A stretch of DNA of 64,000 nucleotides from Chloroflexota bacterium (GCA_013112685.1 JABFGC010000002.1:568902-632901), one strand, 5' to 3'. Counted from the stretch's first letter, positions 27,454-38,360 are shown. Program-made: numbers and translations. The notes: generated from the letters alone by a model not told the origin.

Positions 27454-30400
27454 TACCTATTCTCCAACTTGAAAATTCCATACGGCGTGGCAGCATAGAC
27501 GTTGCTTTCTTTATCCACGACAATCGAATACACCACCGTCGCGCCGAGCAGACCGTCGTTGATCTGTCCCCAGGTTTGTCCGCCGTCGCTCGAGAGATAT
27601 GCGCCGCCGTCTGTGCCGGCATAGATCGAATCGGGCTTGTTGGAATCGATTGCAATGGAATTTACGAAGAGACTGCCCAGTCCATTATTGTTGAGCGTCC
27701 AGGATTGACAACCATCGGCGCTGATCAGCAAACCATTGCCCGGGGAGGAAATGATGATTCGATGGCTGTCGCGCGGGTCAATTGCGAGCAGGTTGATCTT
27801 GGTCAAATTCTTCGGCAGGGAACAAGCGTCCCAGGCGCCCGTGTTTCCATTCAAGCGCAGGAGATTGCCTGTCGTTTCGCCGTTTATCAAAATATAGAAA
27901 AGGTCGCCGGTCTGATCGGGAAAAACCTGTGTGAGGATCAGACCGAAGATTTTCCTGGTTTCATCCGCCCAGACCACGTTGCTCCTTTGATCCCAGGTTT
28001 CACCGCTGTCTTCGGAAAGGGAAAAGCCCGATTCGTGCACGGCGATCAGCATGTTGGGTTGCTGCGGGTGCGCTACGAAACTGGAAATCCTTTGATGGGT
28101 GGCAGCCGCCGCCTGCCAGGATTCGCCGTTATCTTTGGAGACCATGATGGTCTCTGCAAGGGTGTACATGGTCCTTCCGTCTTTGTCGAAGGCTAACCCG
28201 CTTCCCCTGCCCATCAGGAGCTCCCAGGTTTGTCCCAGGTTCGTGGAGCGGTAGAGGCTGTTTCCTCCCGCGGAATAAAGCGTTGTTTTCTCGAGCGGGT
28301 TGAAGATCAACGATGCAAACGCGCCTCCCAATCCGCTGTTGCGTTCCGACCATGTGTTGCCCGCGTCGGCGGTAACGAGCAATCCGCTGCCCTCGCCGCC
28401 TGCAAACAGGATTTCTGCGGAATGGGGAGAACCGGACACCTCCCGAATCAAATTGCCTTTCAGGATGGTCTGCCAGGTGATGCCCGCATCTGAACTGCTG
28501 AACAGTTGGTCTGGTCCTCCGCAGTATAGTTTTCCGCTCCCGCCGAAAGCGATGTGGATCGCGTAACATCTGTGATCGAGAATTGCCTCCCAGGTCTGGC
28601 CCTCATCCATGGTGCGGTATAACTTTTCCCCGCCTTCGATACTCCCGGAGGTATAAATGATTTCCCTCGGCTCGGACGCGACAGCCATGGACCCATAGCG
28701 CAGTTGCAGGGAATTATCGAGATCCATGGGGATGATATCCCAGGTTTTGCCTCCATCGCTGGAACGGTAGATTCCCAGATCGCATTCATCGCTTCTTTCA
28801 CGGTCGGCAATGTAAATTGTGCTCGAAGCGCCGGGCGGGATCGCCATGCTGGTGATTAGTTTAGGACAGGAAGGCATCTGAACTTTCGTCCAACTCTCGC
28901 CTTTGTTTTTCGTCTCATATAAGGCAAGCGAGTCGGTGAAATACAAATGATCTCGATCGGCGGGATCCAATACCACGTCCGCCAAAAAGGCGCCGCCTGG
29001 GATTTCGATGCCCTGATTGATCGCCTGCCAGGTCTGGCCGCTGTCGGTTGTCTTATACACCCCTCCCAGGATCAATCCTGCATAAAGAGTTTTCGGCTCC
29101 TCCGGGTCGATGATCAAAGAACCGATATCCGCGCGGGATAACCCATTCTGGGCTGGCTGCCAGGACAGCCCTCCGTCAATGGATTTATAGATTCCGGCGC
29201 CTTCTGTGCCTACATAGACGATGCCGGGATCGGTGGGATCGAACACAATCGCCGAGATCGTGGCGCGCGGCAAAAACTGACCCGAATTCAGGCGCGCCCA
29301 GGAAAGCGGGATGGCTGTTGCCGTCGGTGCGGGAGTCGAAGTCAATGTTGCAGTTTCAGCCGGCATCAATGGCGCGACTGTGCTTGTCTGTGTGGCTGTG
29401 CGCGGCGCGAAGAGCGCGCTCATCATTGGCGGACCGCCGCCAAGCAGGAACCACCCCAGAATCAGCAATGCCGCGCCGCCCACGCCTCCCCATAAAAACT
29501 TATTCTGCCACCACTTGCGCGTCGTGCGCCGAAATTCAATCGCCTCCGCCAGCAGGCGCGAGGCGTCTTTATAGTTCTCGTCCTCGTTGATGATTCCCTT
29601 GAGCAGGCTGACCGCCTGATCGTAATTCCTCTTTGTAATTGCCTTTTGCGCGTCAGCATAAGACTGCCACAACGACTGCGCCTTCTTCAGCGCCGCGATT
29701 TCCACCGCCGTCTTTTCATCCGGGGATTCCAGCGCGGCGTATTCATTCCACGCGGTTAGTGCCTCATCGAACTTCTCAGCCTTTGCAAAACTGCGCGCCT
29801 GGGCTCGCAGGGCGTTCAACTGGCTCTCGCGTTGCTTCTTGCGCGCCTCTCCCAATTTTCGCTGTACCGCCTCGTCGTCCGGCCGCGCGGCGGATAGTTC
29901 CTTCAAGATGTCAATCGCTTCGTTCCAGCGCGCCAACCTGGCGGCTGCCTCTGCGCGCATCAACGCTCCGTCCAACCTGGATTTTTCCTGCGCGGCTTTG
30001 GTCTCGCTCAACCTTTTCTGGATGTGGGCATCTTCCGGCGATAAGCGGGATGCCTCCTCCAGGGAGTTGATTGCAGCCTCCCAGTTTTTCGCGCCCGCTT
30101 CCTTCTCGGACCTCGAGACGAGCGCGGCAGTTACCCTGGCTTTTTTCTCCACCCGAACCTGGTCCACGCGCGCGATCAGGGCTGGGTCTTCAGGGGTGTG
30201 CTTCAACGCCTCGGCAAACGCGAACAGAGCCTCTTCATCCTTGCCTTCGGTCAACGCCTTCTCCGCGCGCTGACGACTCAACTCCGCCATGCGCTGGCGC
30301 GCTTCGGTGTGCTCGGCGTTGATCGCCAGCACGCGCTGATAGGATTGCACGGCTTCCTTCGCGCGTCCCTTTTGCATTGCCGAATCGCCCAAAGCCGGTG

Positions 30401-31771
30401 CGCTTCGCATAATCCCGCCCGCGCCGCGACATCTTCATCGTCAATGATCAGAGCCTTCTCGAACTCGATAATCGCCTTGTCGTACGCCTTTTGATCCATG
30501 TAGACCAGCGCGATATTAACCTGCGCCTGGATGTTGTCTTTCGCCACCGCCAGAGCCTGCTGGAAACTCTCGACGGCTTTGTCGTAAAGGCGGCTGTCTT
30601 TGAATTCCAGCCCTATCTCGATGTAGCGGTTGGCAATCGGGTTGACTTCGGTCAGTTCCTCGCGCACTTGTTCGATGGAACGGTTCTTTTCCAGCCACAG
30701 CCTCAACAGGTGGATGACGAAACGGTTCTCCGGGGTGAGGATATCTTTCTCTCGCAAGTGGAGCAGGCACGAGGTCAGGTCTGATTCGCTGAATCGGACG
30801 TGCTGCTTTTTCAGCGTGTCGGCAAGCGCGCGGTTGTCCGCTTTCCCCTCCATCTGCGCCAGCGCCGCGAGACTCCACTTCTCGATATCCGAGGCTTCGT
30901 CCCAGACGAATTTCAAGTTGACGGTGCCGCGCTCCACCACGTCGTCCAGCACCGCCTCGATGTCGGATTCGCGGATGTGCCGCTGGTCCGTGCGCTGGCA
31001 GCGTGCAAAAAGTTCGTGGCAGGTGAGCTGCGTGAAATACGGATGCCCGCCCGCGATCTTGTGGATGCGCTTGACCGCGGGCTTGTCGTATTCAAGGATG
31101 CCCTCGACGGGGCGCGTGATCAGGGAGCGCGTTTGTTCCTCGTTCAAAAAGCTGATTTTCTTGTACAGCGCGGTCTTGAAAAATTCCGTGTAAGCCGCCT
31201 GCATATTTTCGAGTTTGCGGCCCGAGGAACCGATGGAGAAGATGAAGTTAAGTCCCCCGCTTCCCATCAGCCGCCGCAGGTGATCAATCAGCGGGCGCGC
31301 CAGCGATTCCTTGACCTCACTCTCCTCGAGGTTGTCGAACTCGTCGAAGGTGAGGAGAAGCGTCCCGCCGCCGAGGACAGGTTTCAGGTCCGGCAGGAAG
31401 CGGTTCTCGAAGTATTCGAGGTCGGCGGAGAATGATTCCTTATCGGGCAGTGGAACTTCGATATCGCGATCCTGTTTGAGCACGCGGACGATTTCGCGCG
31501 CCAGCCACCACAGGAAGCGGTCGAGGGTGGTGTGCGTGCGCCCCTGGAGATCGAAGAAAACGGGAATATAACGCCTGGGTAAACGATTGCCCAACTGCTT
31601 GAGTACGGACGTTTTCCCCACCCGCCTCTGTCCGTGGATGACCAGAATGTGATCGGCATATTGACCCGTGATGCTGCTTTGAATCCACTCGAACACATCT
31701 TCGCGGCCGAAGAACATCCTGGCTTCGGTGACCGGCGCCCCCGCAATATACGGATTGACTAATTCGCCCAT
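27453..31771 (-). CDS. STAND-type ATPase / TPR / TM / beta-propeller fusion (one-base frameshift)
   Basis: Read as one protein of about 1,440 residues. An ATPase domain comes first (FFGREDVFEW, Walker A GQRRVGKTSVL, Walker B LLLTFDEFDNLEE), with a winged-helix-like region near 320-370. Tandem TPRs follow (AVESFQQALAVAKDN, AIIEFEKALIIDDED, AVQSYQRVLAINAEH and more). Then come a basic stretch and membrane segment (FLWGGVGGAALLILGWFLL), a Thr/Pro linker and an exported BNR propeller. The ATPase-TPR and TPR-propeller parts lie in different frames. Adding one C at 30395-30396 joins EAHR to ALGDSAMQKG inside a TPR array, so a single gene is likely. Alternatively there are two genes overlapping at this point. 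It is the first gene of the cluster. Confidence 0.75.
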
Positions 31772-32059
31772 GAGATACCCTCCGGTCTAAAAGGGCTTTT
31801 CGACTCTCGATTCCGTGACTATTGTAAATGGCGGATATGGGAATTTCAAGTGAGTAAACTCATGTTGTAATTCCCTGCGGGAGCGCTTAAAAGAGTGTGC
31901 GAAACGCTTTCTGAGCCACGGAGGACGCCGAGGGCATTGAGGAAAACCCCTAACTTTCTGTGGCTCACACACTAAATTGCCGCTCCCTTCCTGTCCCGCC
32001 ATCTATGAGACGGCAAGTTGCGATAGAATCAGGGCAACCCAACCCGGAGGAAACTGCCC

Positions 32060-34060
32060 ATGACCGAGCAATTTACATTCGGCGGCGAGATCGTTTGGAA
32101 GCCGACCCCCGAACATATCGAACATGCCAACCTGACCAGGTTCATGCGCCTGCATGGAATCGGGGATTTCGACGAACTGATGCGAAAATCCACCGGCGAC
32201 GCGGCGTGGTTTACGGATGCCGTCCTGAAGTTTCTCGATATTCAATTTTACGAACCGTATTCGAACGTGGCTGACCTTTCGAAAGGGATTCAATTCCCGA
32301 AATGGTGTGTGGGCGGGAGAATGAATATTGTCCATAATTGCGTGGATAAATACCAGTTGTCAGTCATCAGTGATCAGTCATCAGTGATCACTGATCAGTT
32401 GGCGGTGGTTTTTGAAGGGGAGGAGGGGATAACTCGAAAGTTGACGTACCGGGAATTGTATAAAGAGGTAAACAAGGCGGCAAACGCCCTGCGCTCGCTT
32501 GGACTGGGCAAGGGCGATGCCATTGGCTTGTTCATGCCGATGACGCCGGAGATCGTGATTGCCTTGCTGGCGATTGCAAAAATCGGTGGGATCATCCTGC
32601 CGCTGTTTTCGGGCTACGGGGCGGGGGCAATCGTCTCGCGCATGGTGGATGCGGATGCGAAGGCGCTCTTCGCGGCAGACGGAGCCTTCCGGCGCGGCAA
32701 GGCGGTGGAGATGAAATCCGTTGCCGATGAAGCCGCCGAGCAAATTCCAACGCTAAAACACATGATCGTTTTGAAACGGACGGGGCAAAATATAAAGATG
32801 AAAGAGGAAAGAGATTTTTGGTGGCATGAACTGGTCGATTCTCAATCTGATGAAGCCGGGACAGAAAAGACCTCCGCTGAAGACCCGTTGATGATCATCT
32901 ACACCTCCGGCACAACGGGTAAGCCGAAGGGCGCGCTTCACACGCACTGCGGATTCCCGGTCAAAGCCGCGCAGGATATGGCGTTTGGGACGGACGTGCA
33001 CGGAGCGCAAATTGGCAATTTGCGCCACGCAGACGTGATTTACTGGATGACCGACATGGGCTGGATGATGGGTCCGTGGCTGGTGTTTGGGAGTTTGATC
33101 CTCGGCGCGACGATGTTCCTTTACGATGGCGCGCCGGATTTCCCCGCGCCGGACCGCTTGTGGGAACTGGTGGAGAAACACAAGATCAACCAGATGGGCG
33201 TCTCGCCCACATTGATTCGTTCGTTGATTCCGCAGGGCGAAGAGCATTTCCGAAAGCATGATTTATCCTCATTGAAGTGCTTCGCCTCCACTGGAGAGCC
33301 GTGGAATCCCGACCCGTGGATGTGGCTGTTCGAGAAGGTCGGCGGCGGGAGGATTCCCATCATCAACTACTCCGGCGGGACGGAAATCTCCGGCGGCATC
33401 GTGATGGGCAATCCCATTTTGCCGCTCAAGCCGTGCGCCTTTTCCGCGCCGTGCCCGGGCATCGCGGCGGATGTGCTGGACGAAAATGGAAAGTCCGTTC
33501 GGAACGCGGTGGGCGAACTGGTCATCAAAGCGCCGTGGATCGGCATGACGCGCGGCTTCTGGAAGGACAGACAGCGTTACCTGGATACGTATTGGTCCCG
33601 CTGGGAAAACATCTGGGTGCACGGAGATTTCGCCGCAGTGGATAACGACGGCTTGTGGTACATTCTCGGACGCTCCGACGATACGATCAAGATTGCGGGA
33701 AAAAGGCTCGGACCGGCTGAGGTGGAGTCCATTCTCGTCCGGCATCCTTCGATTGTGGAGGCGGCGGCAATCGGTGTGCCGCATGAGGTCAAGGGGAGCG
33801 AACTCGTCCTCTTTGCAGTAACCAGGCCCGGGGTCGAACGAAGCGAGGCTCTTCGTCGTGAACTGCATGAGATGGTCGTCGCGGAGATGGGCAAGCCGCT
33901 CGCGCCGAAAGCCATCCTCTTTGTCTCCGACCTGCCGAAGACGCGCAACGCCAAAGTGATGCGACGCATGATCCGCGCGGCGTACCTGGGACAGGAACCG
34001 GGCGATACGTCGTCGCTGGTCAACCCGGCGGCGGTGGAGGAAATCCGCCAGGCGGTATAG
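32060..34060 (+). CDS. AMP-forming acyl-CoA (acetyl-CoA-type) synthetase
   Basis: A 666-residue ANL-superfamily ligase. It has the AMP-binding motif [22 protein letters not shown] (A5), the [20 protein letters not shown] hinge (A8) and the C-terminal catalytic lysine region [12 protein letters not shown]. Overall it resembles acetyl-CoA synthetase and short-chain relatives, forming acyl-CoA from acid, ATP and CoA. It starts at an ATG preceded by GGAGGAAA. Between the N-terminal domain ([11 protein letters not shown]) and the core ([10 protein letters not shown]), about 16 residues are encoded by a simple GATCAGT/ATCAGTG repeat, an in-frame insertion at a surface position. Substrate is not certain. 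Confidence 0.9.
   Translation: MTEQFTFGGEIVWKPTPEHIEHANLTRFMRLHGIGDFDELMRKSTGDAAWFTDAVLKFLDIQFYEPYSNVADLSKGIQFPKWCVGGRMNIVHNCVDKYQLSVISDQSSVITDQLAVVFEGEEGITRKLTYRELYKEVNKAANALRSLGLGKGDAIGLFMPMTPEIVIALLAIAKIGGIILPLFSGYGAGAIVSRMVDADAKALFAADGAFRRGKAVEMKSVADEAAEQIPTLKHMIVLKRTGQNIKMKEERDFWWHELVDSQSDEAGTEKTSAEDPLMIIYTSGTTGKPKGALHTHCGFPVKAAQDMAFGTDVHGAQIGNLRHADVIYWMTDMGWMMGPWLVFGSLILGATMFLYDGAPDFPAPDRLWELVEKHKINQMGVSPTLIRSLIPQGEEHFRKHDLSSLKCFASTGEPWNPDPWMWLFEKVGGGRIPIINYSGGTEISGGIVMGNPILPLKPCAFSAPCPGIAADVLDENGKSVRNAVGELVIKAPWIGMTRGFWKDRQRYLDTYWSRWENIWVHGDFAAVDNDGLWYILGRSDDTIKIAGKRLGPAEVESILVRHPSIVEAAAIGVPHEVKGSELVLFAVTRPGVERSEALRRELHEMVVAEMGKPLAPKAILFVSDLPKTRNAKVMRRMIRAAYLGQEPGDTSSLVNPAAVEEIRQAV
32354..32402. 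repeat. Short in-frame CAGTGATCAGTCAT-type repeat inside the ligase gene
   Basis: About 49 bases made of alternating CAGTCATCAGTGATCAGT-like units, partly self-complementary, within the acyl-CoA synthetase gene. It keeps the frame and encodes a Ser/Asp/Gln-rich stretch. Such units are normally intergenic in this window. Confidence 0.6.
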
Positions 34061-34326
34061 GACATTGGTAACGGGCCGGTTTGAATAAGACCTTTGCCGC
34101 ATGGTATGCAACGACTGCGCCAACCACAATTACGGGAAAGAGCCTGACCACAAAGGGCACCAAGTACACAAAGGAGGGAAAAGGCGTCAGTTTTATAGGC
34201 GTTTTTCCTTTGTGATCTCCCCGGCACTTGCACCCGGGGTAAGTGCCGTGTCCTAAGCCCTCAGCATGAGGGTTGTGGTAAAAATGGTTTTCCCGTTAAA
34301 AACGGTAGAACCGATAAAATAAATAA
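34061..34326. other. Intergenic spacer with imperfect inverted repeats, no gene seen
   Basis: From 34061 to 34513 no coding region is supported. The left part has an inverted pair around 34165-34217 (CACAAAGGAGGGAAAA / TTTTTCCTTTGTG) and a second pair CGGCACTT / AAGTGCCG at 34222-34249. The rest contains hairpin element 3 and a terminator, listed separately. Confidence 0.5.
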
Positions 34327-34410
34327 CTGACGTTACGCACCGTCCCGAAGGTTCGGTGGAAAAATCTACCTCATTTACGAGAACCTTCGGGACGATTCAC
34401 GTAAGGTAAG
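34327..34410. repeat. Hairpin element 3 with conserved terminal motifs
   Basis: An 84-base element, the same length as the copy at 6460. The left end is CTGACGTTACGCA and the right end CACGTAAGGTAAG. The interior has perfect 14-bp arms CGTCCCGAAGGTTC / GAACCTTCGGGACG. Confidence 0.65.
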
Positions 34411-34427
34411 CAAATAAGATACAAAAT

Positions 34428-34460
34428 AAGGCTGGCATAAGAGCGCCAGCCTTGTTTTTT
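34428..34460 (+). terminator. Intrinsic terminator
   Basis: AAGGCTGGC / GCCAGCCTT stem (9 bp) with an 8-base loop, followed by GTTTTTT on the + strand. It lies 368 bases past the acyl-CoA synthetase and just before the first SUMF1 lipoprotein gene, so it isolates that gene from readthrough. Confidence 0.75.
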
Positions 34461-34513
34461 CTCTGCATTATAATAAATCCCGTCTCGCGCAGCCCGCGAG
34501 AGAAGGAGACTGA

Positions 34514-36287
34514 ATGAAAAACGTTCGAAACGGTATCTTTGCGCTGCTGTTGTCTCTGGTCTTCATCTTGTCTTCGTGCGCATCGCCGACGCCGGAGGTT
34601 GTGACCGTGGTGGTGACCGCCACCGACCAGCCCGTCGTGGAAACGCCCTCCGCGCCGACCCAGCCGCTTGCGCCGGTGAATCTCGGAGGGCCCGCAAAGC
34701 GGCGAGACGATGAAGTGGATTGACGGCAGTACGCTGATCTACATCCCTGCGGGCGATTTTTCGATGGGCGATAACGGCTTCGACGCCCCCACCCATACCG
34801 TCTCGCTGGATGCTTATTGGCTCCAGCAGACCAAGGTTACCAATCGCATGTATGACCAGTGCGTCAAGGCTGGCGTTTGTACTCCCCCCAGCCAGGAATT
34901 GGGCGGACCCGTGTTCACGAATCCCAGTTTCGCAAGCCACCCGGTCGTCGGTGTGACCTGGGACCAGGCGCAGGCGTATTGCGGCTGGATTCAGGGAAGC
35001 CTGCCGACCGAGGCGCAGTGGGAAAAAGCGGCGCGCGGTTTGAACGGGAACGCCTACCCCTGGGGAAACAGCGCGCCTTCCTGCAACCTGCTCAATTTCG
35101 CCAACTGTTATGGGCGCACCACGAACGTCAATGCCTACAAGGATGGCGCCAGCGCGTTTGGTCTGTTGGACATGGCGGGCAATGTCTTTGAGTGGGTGGG
35201 CGACTGGTACGATGCCAATTACTACCGCCAGTCACCGGCGGAGAATCCTGCCGGTCCGCAAACCGGACAATACAAGGGCATCCGCGGCAGTTCTTTTGAA
35301 ACCGCCGACGAACAGATCCCCTCCGCCATCCGCCGCTACAACGAGCCGACGGACAGCGGGCGCGATATCGGCTTCCGTTGTGTGGTGAACAATCCCCAGC
35401 CCTTCGCGCCGTACTGCCAGTTGAGCGCACAGGTCCCAGCCGCGCAGACGGTCACATCCAATTCGTGCGCCCTGCCCGAAGCCGTGGTCGTGGATCGGTA
35501 TTGCACCCAGGGCGATGGCTACGGCGTGGTGCAGATTTCCTTCGACGCCACCTGGGAGGAACGCGGGACGCGCATTCAGTGTGAGGAAAGAGTCGAAGGC
35601 GGAATCCGCCAATTGGTCTGCAAGGGACCGCGCGGCATCGAATCGACCAATGAGGTGGTGGTTTGCAACCCGGCTTGTACCAATCAACCGGATGTGAGCG
35701 ATGTGAACCCCGCCTGTGATTCGGGCTACGCGCTCGACCCTGACACGGGCGTTTGCTCCTATTCCCCGATTTTGGCGGAACCCGGCGTGGGCGGATGTCC
35801 TGCCGGATACGTCACATTGAATCGCGGCGGTCAGCAGGTCTGTGCGGTCGGTCCCGGCGCGGATAACGCCTGCCCGATCGGTTTGTATTTTGACGATCTG
35901 GCTGGCATGTGTGTGCCGCCGAACGGTGAGGTCAACGCGCCGTTCGGGATTGACAACCCGACTCTCGCCAGCCAGACCTATGCTGGTTGCGCGGCGGGTT
36001 ACAACTACAACGAATCCTTCCAGTGCTGTCAGCCGGCAACGGGCGCGGTCAACCCAGGCTGCGCTCCCGGCTATACGTTCGACCTGAACGCGCAGGCATG
36101 TGTGCCCGTCCTGGAAGAGGCGTTGGATGGCACCGGCTGCGTCGTCGCACGAGTCAACACGGTCAAATGCGCTGAATTGGTGGATAGACTCTGCGCGCCG
36201 CAATTGACAGAAGCGCACTGCGTGGCGAGGTTGGAATGCCGCTGGGTCGAGAAGGAAGATCGCTGCGAACTTAGAAATCCCCCATAG
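34514..36287 (+). CDS. SUMF1-fold lipoprotein with Cys-rich tail (one-base frameshift)
   Basis: About 590 residues. A lipoprotein signal (LSLVFILSSCASP) and Thr/Pro-rich linker lead to a complete SUMF1/FGE-like domain (IYIPAGDFSMGD, TKVTNRMYDQCVKAG, GSLPTEAQWEKAARG, YPWGN, FGLLDMAGNVFEWVGDWY, IRGSSFE, DIGFRCV). The final 280 residues are Cys-rich with repeated CPAGY/CxxGYxxD-type EGF-like units. The FGE catalytic cysteines are absent, so it is likely a binding or structural version of the fold. One extra G in GGG 34688-34690 separates the signal from the domain; removing it reads LGGPQSGETMKWIDG. It is exported and anchored at the membrane. Next gene is a paralogue. Confidence 0.82.
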
Positions 36288-36307
36288 CCCATTTTCACAC
36301 TTAACTC

Positions 36308-36340
36308 ACAAGCCGGATGAAACCATCCGGCTTGTTTGTT
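36308..36340 (+). terminator. Intrinsic terminator after SUMF1 lipoprotein 1
   Basis: ACAAGCCGGATG / CATCCGGCTTGT perfect 12-bp stem with a 4-base loop, followed by TTGTTG. Located 21 bases past the stop codon at 36287. Confidence 0.75.
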
Positions 36341-36476
36341 GCAGTCGTGTTACAGCCTTACCAAAGGGGGATGAAATCAATCCAAAAAATCCTTATAATT
36401 TCGTTATTCTTTAATGCCTCATGGGTGGATCGCAGGGAAACGTGTGATTGTTTGAAGATAAGATTAGGAGTCGAGA

Positions 36477-38114
36477 ATGAGAAGAATACAATCCCTGGCA
36501 TGGGCGGCGATGATTGTGATTTTGCTCTTGTCCGGTTGCAACCTCGGAGCGACGCCCCCAGCTCCGGCAACCGACGAACCTCCGCCGTCGCCGACTGCCG
36601 AGCCGCCCACCGCCACGGAAGAGACAATCCCCACCGAAACCGCCACAACTGCCCCGATCGCCATTGACATCGCCGGTCCGCCCATGCAGGTGGGTTCGCG
36701 CTACACCTATGTGGACGGCACGATTCTGGTCGCCGTCCCGGGCGGTCCGTTTACGATGGGCTATAACTTCGCCGATAATCCCGTGCGCGAAGTGTCCGTC
36801 GGCGATTTTTGGATCTACTCCACCAAAGTCACCAACAGCCAGTATGCCTTGTGCGTGCAGTTGGGGGAATGCGCCCCGCCCGACAAAGAAAAAAATCCCA
36901 GTTATGGCGACGCGCGTTACATCAAATACCCGGTCACTGGCGTCACGCACGCGCAGGCGGCGGATTACTGTACCTTCGTGCATGGACGCCTGCCCACCGA
37001 AGCCGAGTGGGAGAAAACCGCGCGCGGACCGGACGGCAACATCTTCCCCTGGGGCGACGAAGCGCCGAACTGCAACCTGTTGAATTACAAGTTTTGCGTC
37101 GGCAGGACCACCTGGGTAAACGAGTACAAGGACGGCGTCAGTTATTACGGCGCGTTCGACATGTCTGGCAATGCGCGCGAATGGGCGGCGGATTGGTACA
37201 GCCCGACCTACAACATCGAGAATCCGATTCCCGACCCGCTCGGACCGGATTTTGGCGAGAAGCGTTCCGTGCGCGGAAGCAGTTACCAGGACAGCGCCAA
37301 TCCCACCATTGCAGCGCACCGCTTCTCTCTGGACCCGTTGGAGTCTCTGCCCGATTTGGGCTTTCGCTGTGTGGTAGAGGATCCCACCTACTTCGCCCCG
37401 TGGTGCGAGCAGTCGGTGTACGTCGGTGCGGGAGCGGACGGGTCGCAGCCCAATTGTCAGCCCACCGTCAAATGCAACGACGTGACCATCAAACAGTCCC
37501 CGAACTGCACGCCGAATTACACGCCGTACACCATCGTGACCTTCGGCGTCTCCGACACGCCGCCCACCGATTACACCTACAGCCTCGATGGCTGTTCCCC
37601 CGACCCGGACGGCGACGGCAGCGTCAACAAATTCCTTTGTTACCCGGCGGACGCCGGAACCGCCACCACGACGGGTTCCTGCACCTATGAAACCCCGTCC
37701 GATTGCAAAACCTGTCCTGAACATTACACGCTCAGCGGCGACACCTGCGTGTGGGATGGAAGCAGTACATCCGGCAGAGCCTGCCTGCCCGGTTCGACCT
37801 TTAATCCGCTGACCAACTGCTGTACCGCCCTCCCTGGCTCCGGCACAGATGTGACCATCTGCCCGGCTGGGACGTATCCGCTGAACGGCGCGTGCATTGA
37901 CGATCCCGCAAGCGTGGTTGACAGCGACACCCAATCTGTGCTCTTCGATAAATGCGCCCCGCCTGTGACGGTGACTCCCAAACCCCCCGGCGGCGGCGAT
38001 GAAGACCCGGGCGGCGATTGCAGCGAACCGGCTGGGGGATGCCGTTTGGCAACGAACGGCAAAGCGCCATATTGGAATCCGGCAACCTGCTCCTGCGAGT
38101 CAAGCCCGCCGTAG
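36477..38114 (+). CDS. SUMF1-fold lipoprotein with Cys-rich tail, paralogue
   Basis: A 545-residue paralogue of the preceding gene. The signal ends VILLLSGCNLG (lipidated Cys near 21), followed by a Pro/Thr/Glu linker to residue 65. The SUMF1-like domain has VAVPGGPFTMGY, TKVTNSQYALC, GRLPTEAEWEKTARG, FPWGDEAPNCN, DMSGNAREWAADWY and DLGFRCVV. A Cys-rich C-terminal region with CPAGTYPLNGAC-like units ends in a Gly/Pro/Cys-rich tail. Catalytic cysteines of true FGE are missing. A start ATG after AGGAG and a separate terminator upstream suggest its own transcription. Paired Cys patterns imply an oxidised, extracytoplasmic location. Confidence 0.84.
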   Translation: MRRIQSLAWAAMIVILLLSGCNLGATPPAPATDEPPPSPTAEPPTATEETIPTETATTAPIAIDIAGPPMQVGSRYTYVDGTILVAVPGGPFTMGYNFADNPVREVSVGDFWIYSTKVTNSQYALCVQLGECAPPDKEKNPSYGDARYIKYPVTGVTHAQAADYCTFVHGRLPTEAEWEKTARGPDGNIFPWGDEAPNCNLLNYKFCVGRTTWVNEYKDGVSYYGAFDMSGNAREWAADWYSPTYNIENPIPDPLGPDFGEKRSVRGSSYQDSANPTIAAHRFSLDPLESLPDLGFRCVVEDPTYFAPWCEQSVYVGAGADGSQPNCQPTVKCNDVTIKQSPNCTPNYTPYTIVTFGVSDTPPTDYTYSLDGCSPDPDGDGSVNKFLCYPADAGTATTTGSCTYETPSDCKTCPEHYTLSGDTCVWDGSSTSGRACLPGSTFNPLTNCCTALPGSGTDVTICPAGTYPLNGACIDDPASVVDSDTQSVLFDKCAPPVTVTPKPPGGGDEDPGGDCSEPAGGCRLATNGKAPYWNPATCSCESSPP

Positions 38115-38156
38115 TTTGAAACCTGGCAGGCAATTCAAAGTAAACCTGTTGTCAAG

Positions 38157-38189
38157 AGCCCCCAAAGGTCTTCAAGACCTTTGGGGGCT
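38157..38189 (+). terminator. Long hairpin downstream of SUMF1 lipoprotein 2
   Basis: AGCCCCCAAAGGTCTT and its perfect complement separated by one base form a 16-bp inverted repeat, about 40 bases past the stop. The T-run after it is weak, so it may terminate or simply be a dispersed palindrome. Confidence 0.55.
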
Positions 38190-38360
38190 GGATTTGCAAT
38201 ACCCTGTCAGCGGCACATCCGCTTATGGGGCAGGACCAGCCGCGAGGTCCGGCGGGAGGCGGGGAATTTCATCGAAAAAATAGTTCCCGCCGGGGGTTGA
38301 AAAATTAGAAAAAATGTTCTAAAATAGGGCGTCGGTATCCGTTTTTAGCAAAAGGAGAAT

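Noticed and set aside
31860-32000. Imperfect inverted repeat upstream of the acyl-CoA synthetase as a riboswitch
   Set aside because: Arms AGTGTG and GAGCCAC with GTGGCTC and ACACACT are far apart and match no known class; it more likely belongs to the dispersed repeats.
34710-36287. True formylglycine-generating enzyme
   Set aside because: The domain lacks the cysteine pair needed for copper-dependent catalysis, and no sulfatase gene is nearby.
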